From contig CALAYC010000349.1 of NCBI GenBank assembly GCA_937894935.1, positions 1 through 17,811 of the forward strand: a stretch of 17,811 nucleotides of DNA, read 5' to 3'. The stretch is from an uncultured Verrucomicrobiota bacterium (GTDB lineage Bacteria > Verrucomicrobiota > Verrucomicrobiia > Limisphaerales > JADLHS01). The position numbers and the translations under genes were made by a program. The notes beneath the pieces were generated by a model. The model made no database searches. It had not been told where the DNA came from and saw only the letters and a list, made by a program, of their open reading frames with translations. This document shows positions 12,833-17,811 of the stretch, piece by piece; position 1 is the first letter of the stretch; each line of letters opens with the position of its first letter.

Positions 12833-15547
12833 GTGAGTACCACAATCAAATCCAAAAAAGAAGTCCTCGGTTCGCGAGGCGTCACGTTGTCCAACGGTCG
12901 CACGTCCATCAGCGATAAACTCGCCGAGTCCGTCGAATCGGTTTTCGATCTCGCTCTGGAGAGCCAGGGGCCCGAGCGCACCGCGCAATTGCTGGAAAAA
13001 CTCGCCGATCGCTTGCGCGCCTCCAAACACGAGATGCCGCGCGGCTTCAACACACCCTACATCAACACCATTCCGGTCGAAGCCCAACCCGAATACCCCG
13101 GCGACTGGAAAACGGAAGTTCGCATCAAGAGTCTGATGCGCTGGAACGCGATGGCGATGGTCGTCAAAGCGAATTCCACCACGAATGTCGGCGGACATAT
13201 TTCCAGTTACGCGTCGTCAGCGACTTTGTTCGAAGTGGGTTTCAATCACTTCTTCCGCGGACGCACGGAAAATTTTCCCGGCGACACGGTTTACTTCCAA
13301 GGCCATGCGGCACCCGGCGTTTATGCGCGCGCGTTTCTCGAAGGCCGAATCAACGAAACGCATCTCAATAATTTCCGCCAGGAACTCGCTGAGGGCGGCG
13401 GTTTGTCGTCTTATCCGCATCCTTATCTGATGCCGGATTTCTGGCAGTTCCCCACCGTGTCGATGGGTCTCGGCCCGATCCTGTCCATCTATCAGGCGCG
13501 GTTCAATCGCTACCTGCAAGCGCGCAAATTCGTCAGCGCCGAGAACGAACCGAAGGTCTGGTGTTTCATCGGCGACGGCGAAAGTGACGAACCGGAAACG
13601 CTCGGTGCGTCCACGCTCGCTTCACGCGAAAATCTCGACAACCTGATCTGGGTGGTGAATTGCAACTTGCAACGCCTCGACGGTCCGGTGCGCGGCAACG
13701 GCAAAATCATTCAGGAACTCGAAGCGGCGTTCCGCGGCGCGGGTTGGAATGTTATTAAAGTCATCTGGGGTTCGGATTGGGATGATCTGCTTGCCCGCGA
13801 CAAAACCGGTCTACTGCTCAAGCGCATGGAAGAATGCGTGGACGGCGATTACCAGAAATACGTCGTCGAGCCCGGCAGCTACACGCGCAAACATTTCTTC
13901 GGCAAATATCCTGAGCTGCTCAAACTCGTCACGCATCTCACCGATGCGCAGTTGCAGAAGCTCATGCGCGGCGGCCACGACACGCGCAAAGTTTACGCGG
14001 CTTACAAAGCGGCGATGGAACACAAGGGTCAGCCGACGGTGATTCTTGCCAAGACGGTTAAAGGTTACGGTCTCGGCGAAGCGGGCGAAGGCCGCAACAT
14101 TTCGCATCAGCAGAAGAAGATGAACGAAAAGGAACTCCGGGAGTTCCGCGAACGTTTCGATATTCCGATCAGCGACGACGTCATCGCCGAAATGCCGTTT
14201 TATCGGCCGCCTGCTGATTCGCCGGAAATCAAATACCTGCTCGAACGCCGCAAAGCGCTCGGCAGCTTTTTGCCCGCACGCCATACAACTGCGAAACGAC
14301 TCGAAGTTCCGGGCCTGGATTTCTTCAAGGAATTCTTCAAAGGCTCGGGCACGAGTGAAGTTTCCACCACGATGGCGTTCGTACGCTTATTGACAGTACT
14401 GCTGCGTCACAAAGGTATCGGCAAAAACATCGTGCCGATTATTCCTGACGAAGCGCGCACGTTCGGCATGGATTCGCTGTTCCGCGAAATCGGTATTTAC
14501 TCGAGCAAAGGTCAGCTTTACGAGCCGGTGGATAAAAAGTCTCTGCTCTATTATCACGAAGCGAAGGACGGACAGATTCTCGAAGAAGGTATTACCGAAG
14601 CCGGTGCGATGTCGTCATTCATTGCGGCGGGAACGAGCTATGCCACGCATGGCGTCGAGATGGTGCCGTTCTACACGTATTACTCGATGTTCGGACCGCA
14701 ACGCATCGGCGACCTCGTCTGGCTCGCAGGCGATATCAAAGCGAAAGGTTTTCTCTGCGGCGCAACGTCCGGTCGCACCACGCTCAACGGCGAAGGTCTG
14801 CAACATCAGGACGGCCACAGCTTGCTGCACATGAGTACGGTTCCAACCGCGCTCGTGTACGATCCGGCGTTTGGTTACGAAATCGCCACCATCGTCGCGG
14901 ACGGCTTGCGTCGCATGTACGCCGAGGGCGAGGAAATCTTTTATTACCTCGCGCTCTATAACGAGAATTATCACCAACCTGCGATGCCCGAAGGTGTGAC
15001 CGATGGCATTCTCAAAGGCTTGTATAAATTCAAGCCAGGCACGGCGAACAAGAAAATCAAAGCACACATCTTCGGCAGCGGTCCGATTATCCAGTCCGCG
15101 CTCAAGGCACAGGAGATTCTGGAAAAATACGGCGTCAGCGCGGATGTCTGGAGTGCCACGAGTTACAAGCTGTTGCGCACCGATGCGATTCGTTGCCAAC
15201 GCTGGAACATGCTGCATCCGACCGAAAAACCGAAGCTCTCCTACGTCGAACAGATTCTCGCAAAGGAGAAAGGCGCATTTGTCGCGGTCAGCGATAACAT
15301 TCGCACCGTGCCTGATCAGATTGCGCCATGGGTGCCCGGTGGATTGTTCACGCTCGGCACGGATGGATTCGGTCGCAGCGACACGCGCAAGCGGCTGCGG
15401 CGCTTTTTCCAGGTGGATGCTGAAAGCACCGTCATCGGCACGCTCTACGCCCTCGCTCAACGTGGCGAAATCGAGCGCGAGGTCGTCGCCAAGGCAATTA
15501 AAGACCTCGGCGTCGATCCGGAAAAAATTCAGCCTCAACTTATTTAA
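12833..15547 (+). CDS. aceE: Pyruvate dehydrogenase E1 component, homodimeric type
   Basis: AceE is the thiamine-diphosphate enzyme that decarboxylates pyruvate and passes the acetyl group to the lipoyl arm of E2. The 904-residue protein follows E. coli AceE (887 aa) throughout, including 'YINTIPVEAQPEYPG', 'SSYPHPYLMPDFWQFPTVSM' and 'FFGKYPELL'. Cofactor and catalytic residues match with a constant offset of 18: D248 (D230) in GDGE, N278 and Q280 (N260, Q262) in NCNLQ, H425 (H407) in the dynamic loop, E540 (E522) in DEARTFGM and E589 (E571). The frame is open further upstream to 12659, but that stretch has no family similarity; GTG at 12833 (VSTTIK) is the best start. It is divergent from the lipoate ligase gene; E2 and E3 are not in the window. 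Confidence 0.95.
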   Translation: MSTTIKSKKEVLGSRGVTLSNGRTSISDKLAESVESVFDLALESQGPERTAQLLEKLADRLRASKHEMPRGFNTPYINTIPVEAQPEYPGDWKTEVRIKSLMRWNAMAMVVKANSTTNVGGHISSYASSATLFEVGFNHFFRGRTENFPGDTVYFQGHAAPGVYARAFLEGRINETHLNNFRQELAEGGGLSSYPHPYLMPDFWQFPTVSMGLGPILSIYQARFNRYLQARKFVSAENEPKVWCFIGDGESDEPETLGASTLASRENLDNLIWVVNCNLQRLDGPVRGNGKIIQELEAAFRGAGWNVIKVIWGSDWDDLLARDKTGLLLKRMEECVDGDYQKYVVEPGSYTRKHFFGKYPELLKLVTHLTDAQLQKLMRGGHDTRKVYAAYKAAMEHKGQPTVILAKTVKGYGLGEAGEGRNISHQQKKMNEKELREFRERFDIPISDDVIAEMPFYRPPADSPEIKYLLERRKALGSFLPARHTTAKRLEVPGLDFFKEFFKGSGTSEVSTTMAFVRLLTVLLRHKGIGKNIVPIIPDEARTFGMDSLFREIGIYSSKGQLYEPVDKKSLLYYHEAKDGQILEEGITEAGAMSSFIAAGTSYATHGVEMVPFYTYYSMFGPQRIGDLVWLAGDIKAKGFLCGATSGRTTLNGEGLQHQDGHSLLHMSTVPTALVYDPAFGYEIATIVADGLRRMYAEGEEIFYYLALYNENYHQPAMPEGVTDGILKGLYKFKPGTANKKIKAHIFGSGPIIQSALKAQEILEKYGVSADVWSATSYKLLRTDAIRCQRWNMLHPTEKPKLSYVEQILAKEKGAFVAVSDNIRTVPDQIAPWVPGGLFTLGTDGFGRSDTRKRLRRFFQVDAESTVIGTLYALAQRGEIEREVVAKAIKDLGVDPEKIQPQLI

Positions 15548-15579
15548 TCGGCCTCGACTCACCGGTTTTTTCGCAGAAC

Positions 15580-16755
15580 ATGAACTACCGTATCTCGCAA
15601 CGCGCCGCGTCGCTGTCGCCGTCACTCACACTTGCCATAGATTCCAAGGCCAAGGCCATGAAGGCTGCTGGCGAGGATGTTGTCGGCTTCGGCGCGGGTG
15701 AACCTGACTTCGACACTCCGCAACACATCAAAGATGCCTGTGCTAAAGCACTCGCTGACGGTTTCACGAAATACACTCCGGCAGCCGGCATTCCGGAATT
15801 GCGTCAGGCCATCGCCGACAAACATAAACGTGAAAACGGTCTGACTTACAAACCGAGCCAGATCATCGTCTCCTGCGGCGGCAAGCATTCCTGCTACAAC
15901 GTCATTCTTGCCACGTGTCAGGAAGGTGACGAAGTTATCATTCCCGCGCCGTATTGGTTGAGTTATCCCGAAATGGTAAAACTCGCCGGCGCCAAACCGG
16001 TCATTCTTGAGACCTCCGACCAGACGGAATTCAAAGTCACACCGGAACAATTACGCGCCGCCATTACGCCGAAGACGCGATTGTTCGTTTTGAATTCGCC
16101 GAGCAATCCGACCGGCTCCGTTTATACGCCGGACGAAATCAAAGCGCTGGGCGACATTTGCGTCGAAAAAGGGGTGCTCATCATGAGCGACGAAATTTAC
16201 GAGCATCTGCTCTATGATGGCGCGACGGTGAAAAGCGTCGCCAGCTTCTCGCAGGCGCATTACGACCACACGATCATCGTCCATGGTTTTGCGAAAGCCT
16301 GGAGCATGACCGGTTGGCGACTCGGCTGGTGCGCCGCGCCCGAACCGATTGCCAAGGCCATCGACGCCGTGCAAAGCCACAGCACGAGCAACCCGACCAG
16401 CTTCGCGCAAAAAGGCGCCGTCGCGGCATTGAACGGTCCGCAGGATCATCTGCCGAAGTGGCTGGCAGAGTTTTCCAAACGCCGCACCTACGCGTGGCAG
16501 AAACTGAATTCCATTCCCGGTATCACCTGCGTGAATGCGAAAGGCGCGTTTTATCTGTTCCCGAACATCTCCCGCACCGGCCTCAAATCCACCGAGTTTT
16601 GCGCGAAGTTATTGGAACAGGAAAAAGTCGCCGCCGTGCCCGGCATCGCGTTCGGAGCGGATGATTACATTCGTCTCAGCTACGCCACGAGCATGGCGAA
16701 TATTGAAAAAGGCCTCGCTCGCATCGAGAATTTCTGCAAAGGGCTGAAGAAATAA
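15580..16755 (+). CDS. Class I pyridoxal-phosphate aminotransferase, aspartate type
   Basis: The 391-residue protein belongs to the subgroup-I-beta/gamma aspartate aminotransferases (AspC/AspB-like), which move amino groups between aspartate and 2-oxoglutarate; some also act on prephenate. Visible marks are 'GFGAGEPDFDTP', 'YTPAAGIPELRQAIA', 'GGKHSCYNV', 'NSPSNPTGSVY', 'SDEIYEHLLYDG', the cofactor Lys239 in 'GFAKAWSMTGWRLGW' and the substrate-carboxylate Arg in 'IRLSYATS'. The residue before the Lys is Ala where Ser is usual. It begins 32 nt after the aceE stop with only a weak ribosome site, so it may be read through from aceE, and a strong terminator follows. Exact substrate range cannot be told. 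Confidence 0.93.
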   Translation: MNYRISQRAASLSPSLTLAIDSKAKAMKAAGEDVVGFGAGEPDFDTPQHIKDACAKALADGFTKYTPAAGIPELRQAIADKHKRENGLTYKPSQIIVSCGGKHSCYNVILATCQEGDEVIIPAPYWLSYPEMVKLAGAKPVILETSDQTEFKVTPEQLRAAITPKTRLFVLNSPSNPTGSVYTPDEIKALGDICVEKGVLIMSDEIYEHLLYDGATVKSVASFSQAHYDHTIIVHGFAKAWSMTGWRLGWCAAPEPIAKAIDAVQSHSTSNPTSFAQKGAVAALNGPQDHLPKWLAEFSKRRTYAWQKLNSIPGITCVNAKGAFYLFPNISRTGLKSTEFCAKLLEQEKVAAVPGIAFGADDYIRLSYATSMANIEKGLARIENFCKGLKK

Positions 16756-17187
16756 TCGCAATTCAGTGTGAAGCACGCAGCCGCGTCATTTGATGCGGCT
16801 GTTTTTTGTTTCGATCGGAAAGCCGTTCAAACCACAAAAACACGCGAGGCGAGCGACGTTTTTCTTAAATCATCATTCACCTCACAGATGAATGGCCATA
16901 CCTTCACCCCTCCCTGCTCCATTTCAATTCTCGTGTGTGTATTTTCGTCCTGGTTCACTGAACGAGTGAAGTTTTTCAAACTTCATGCAACGTAGCCGGC
17001 CAACGGTGTCCCTTAACATGAAAATGCCCTTGCGCGCCAACCGCAAATCTGCGAGCCATTAAGTTGTTGGCATTGGGCAGATTATGCCCGAGGAGGTATC
17101 TTTCCTTTGGGGCAGTCAGAAGGCCGATTGGCTTTCTAAATCAAAGTTGTAAGAAACTCGGAGGTTGGTCCGGCGGCGTTAAATTTT
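16756..17187 (+). other. Intergenic region upstream of the beta-strand-repeat gene
   Basis: About 430 nt with no credible gene. The left end holds the terminator at 16778-16807. Between 16954 and 17089 there are several hairpins: TTCACT/AGTGAA (16954-16970) competing with TGAAGTTT/AAACTTCA (16967-16985), GCCAAC/GTTGGC (17036-17071) enclosing CGCA/TGCG (17042-17053), and GGGCA/TGCCC (17075-17089). A GGAGG at about 17160 is too far from the ATG at 17188 to serve as its ribosome site. No promoter boxes can be placed firmly. Confidence 0.55.
16778..16807 (+). terminator. Intrinsic terminator after the aminotransferase gene
   Basis: CAGCCGC (16778-16784) and GCGGCTG (16795-16801) form a 7-bp stem, extendable inside the loop by TCA/TGA, followed at once by six T. 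It begins 22 nt after the stop and closes the aceE-aminotransferase unit. Confidence 0.9.
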
Positions 17188-17811
17188 ATGAAGACAAGAT
17201 TTATTGGACTATTAGTCGTCGGATTATTGGGATTGGCTTCGGATGCTGATCGACTCCAGGCCGCCACTCTTACCTGGACCAACAACACCAGCGGCAGTTG
17301 GCACGAGCCCGGCAACTGGAGTCCCAATCAAGTCCCCGGCGCGGCGGACGTCGCGGTGTTCAATCGCAACGTCACCGTCACTGTGAATGAAAATGTTTCC
17401 GTCGCGGAGTTGCAGTGTCTGGGTTCCGGGACGATCAACGTCTCGACCGGCGTGCTGACTGCGGCGACGTTGACGTGGAACGGCGGCTGGCTGCGCGGCA
17501 CGATTCATTGCGGGGGCGGAAGTATCAGCGGCGGCAACTCGAAGTATCTGGTCGGCGGCACACTGGTGAATGCAGGAGGGTTGACGTGGGCAGACACGAT
17601 TTCGCTGGGAACAGACGGATATTCGGCCACGAACTACGGGGTATTCTCCAATCTGGTAAGTGGCGTAATCAATGTGACTGCAAACGTGAATGTGAATGGG
17701 TATTACAACGGTGGATTCATCTACAACGCAGGAACGCTGAACAAATCAGGAGGAACAGGCGCAGCGAATTTTTACAATGGCGTGTTCTACAACAGTGGCA
17801 ACGTGGCGATC
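17188..17811 (+). CDS. Secreted beta-strand-repeat protein, N-terminal part (runs off window)
   Basis: The 208 codons in the window are only the beginning; there is no stop. Residues 1-26 form a Sec signal peptide (MKTRFIGLLVVGLLGLASDA... with a likely cut after RLQA). Then comes 'TLTWTNNTSGSWHEPGNWSP' and a PGAADVAVF phrase, the typical opening of large exported beta-helix proteins that resemble autotransporters. From about residue 60 the chain is almost entirely short Gly/Asn/Thr/Val strands with recurring units such as LVNAGGLTW, IYNAGTLNKSGG and FYNSGNVAI. Such proteins are usually very long and sit on or outside the cell, often ending in a sorting signal; that end is not visible. Codon choice in the last 250 nt is less GC-rich at third positions than in neighbouring genes. 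Confidence 0.8.
   Translation, partial: MKTRFIGLLVVGLLGLASDADRLQAATLTWTNNTSGSWHEPGNWSPNQVPGAADVAVFNRNVTVTVNENVSVAELQCLGSGTINVSTGVLTAATLTWNGGWLRGTIHCGGGSISGGNSKYLVGGTLVNAGGLTWADTISLGTDGYSATNYGVFSNLVSGVINVTANVNVNGYYNGGFIYNAGTLNKSGGTGAANFYNGVFYNSGNVAI

Noticed and set aside
14615..15625. A 336-codon open frame antisense to aceE
   Set aside because: aceE matches its family throughout on the plus strand; the antisense frame is a by-product of codon bias and has no recognisable domain.
16768..16995. A 75-codon open frame after the aminotransferase
   Set aside because: It begins inside the terminator region, encodes the T-run, and shows no protein-like pattern.
17047..17090. Sigma-54 promoter for the beta-strand-repeat gene (TTGGCA near 17068)
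   Set aside because: No GC dinucleotide lies at the required distance; the nearest candidates are off by one or more bases.
1..17811. tRNA, rRNA, insertion sequences, phage or defence genes
   Set aside because: I saw no clover-leaf sequence, transposase or integrase motifs, terminal inverted repeats or known defence domains.

Overview
The window looks like chromosomal DNA from a Verrucomicrobiota-type bacterium, perhaps a soil or freshwater Pedosphaera-like lineage. The evidence is two short GspG-like prepilins with the phrase 'NACI..(L/M)RQID', a homodimeric AceE-type pyruvate dehydrogenase, a DUF6498 membrane protein, a beta-strand-repeat exported protein with a 'GxW..xxNWxPxxxPG' opening, and a TTCGGAG heptamer repeat. 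This assignment is an inference from protein style. There is no rRNA, tRNA, CRISPR array, insertion sequence or phage gene. Gene density is high and most genes are ordinary chromosomal functions.

Layout. 1-2118 (minus): the N-terminal 706 codons of a large polytopic membrane sulfatase/LTA-synthase-superfamily protein, cut by the window edge. 2318-3256 (minus): two paralogous type IV pilin-like prepilins, each with its own intrinsic terminator; the first has a good sigma-54 promoter and a leader with two interlocking inverted repeats. 3497-4942 (plus): a HAD-Nudix fusion protein followed 6 nt later by folB (dihydroneopterin aldolase). 4944-5399 (minus): a two-CBS-domain protein, convergent with folB. 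5739-7877 (plus): a lipoprotein prolyl oligopeptidase. 8030-9867 (plus): a TPR protein translationally coupled to a PilT-type retraction ATPase. 9953-11793 (plus): an iron-type alcohol dehydrogenase coupled to a DUF6498 membrane protein. 11822-12568 (minus): a lipoate-protein ligase family enzyme with a heptamer repeat translated inside it. 12833-15547 (plus): aceE. 15580-16755 (plus): a class I aspartate-type aminotransferase with a strong terminator. 17188-17811 (plus): the start of a secreted beta-strand-repeat protein.

How the genes relate. The prepilins and the TPR-pilT pair point to a type IV pilus or type II secretion-like surface system, but they lie in separate transcription units about 5 kb apart. 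The lipoate ligase and AceE are divergent neighbours and share a pathway, since the E2 partner of AceE must be lipoylated; no E2 or E3 gene is in the window. The most interesting idea is that the HAD-Nudix fusion next to folB could supply the two dephosphorylation steps that precede FolB in folate synthesis: dihydroneopterin triphosphate to monophosphate (Nudix), then to dihydroneopterin (HAD). The changed HAD motif I (DWSGT instead of DxDGT) is a caution against it. I saw no obviously new defence or mobile system here.
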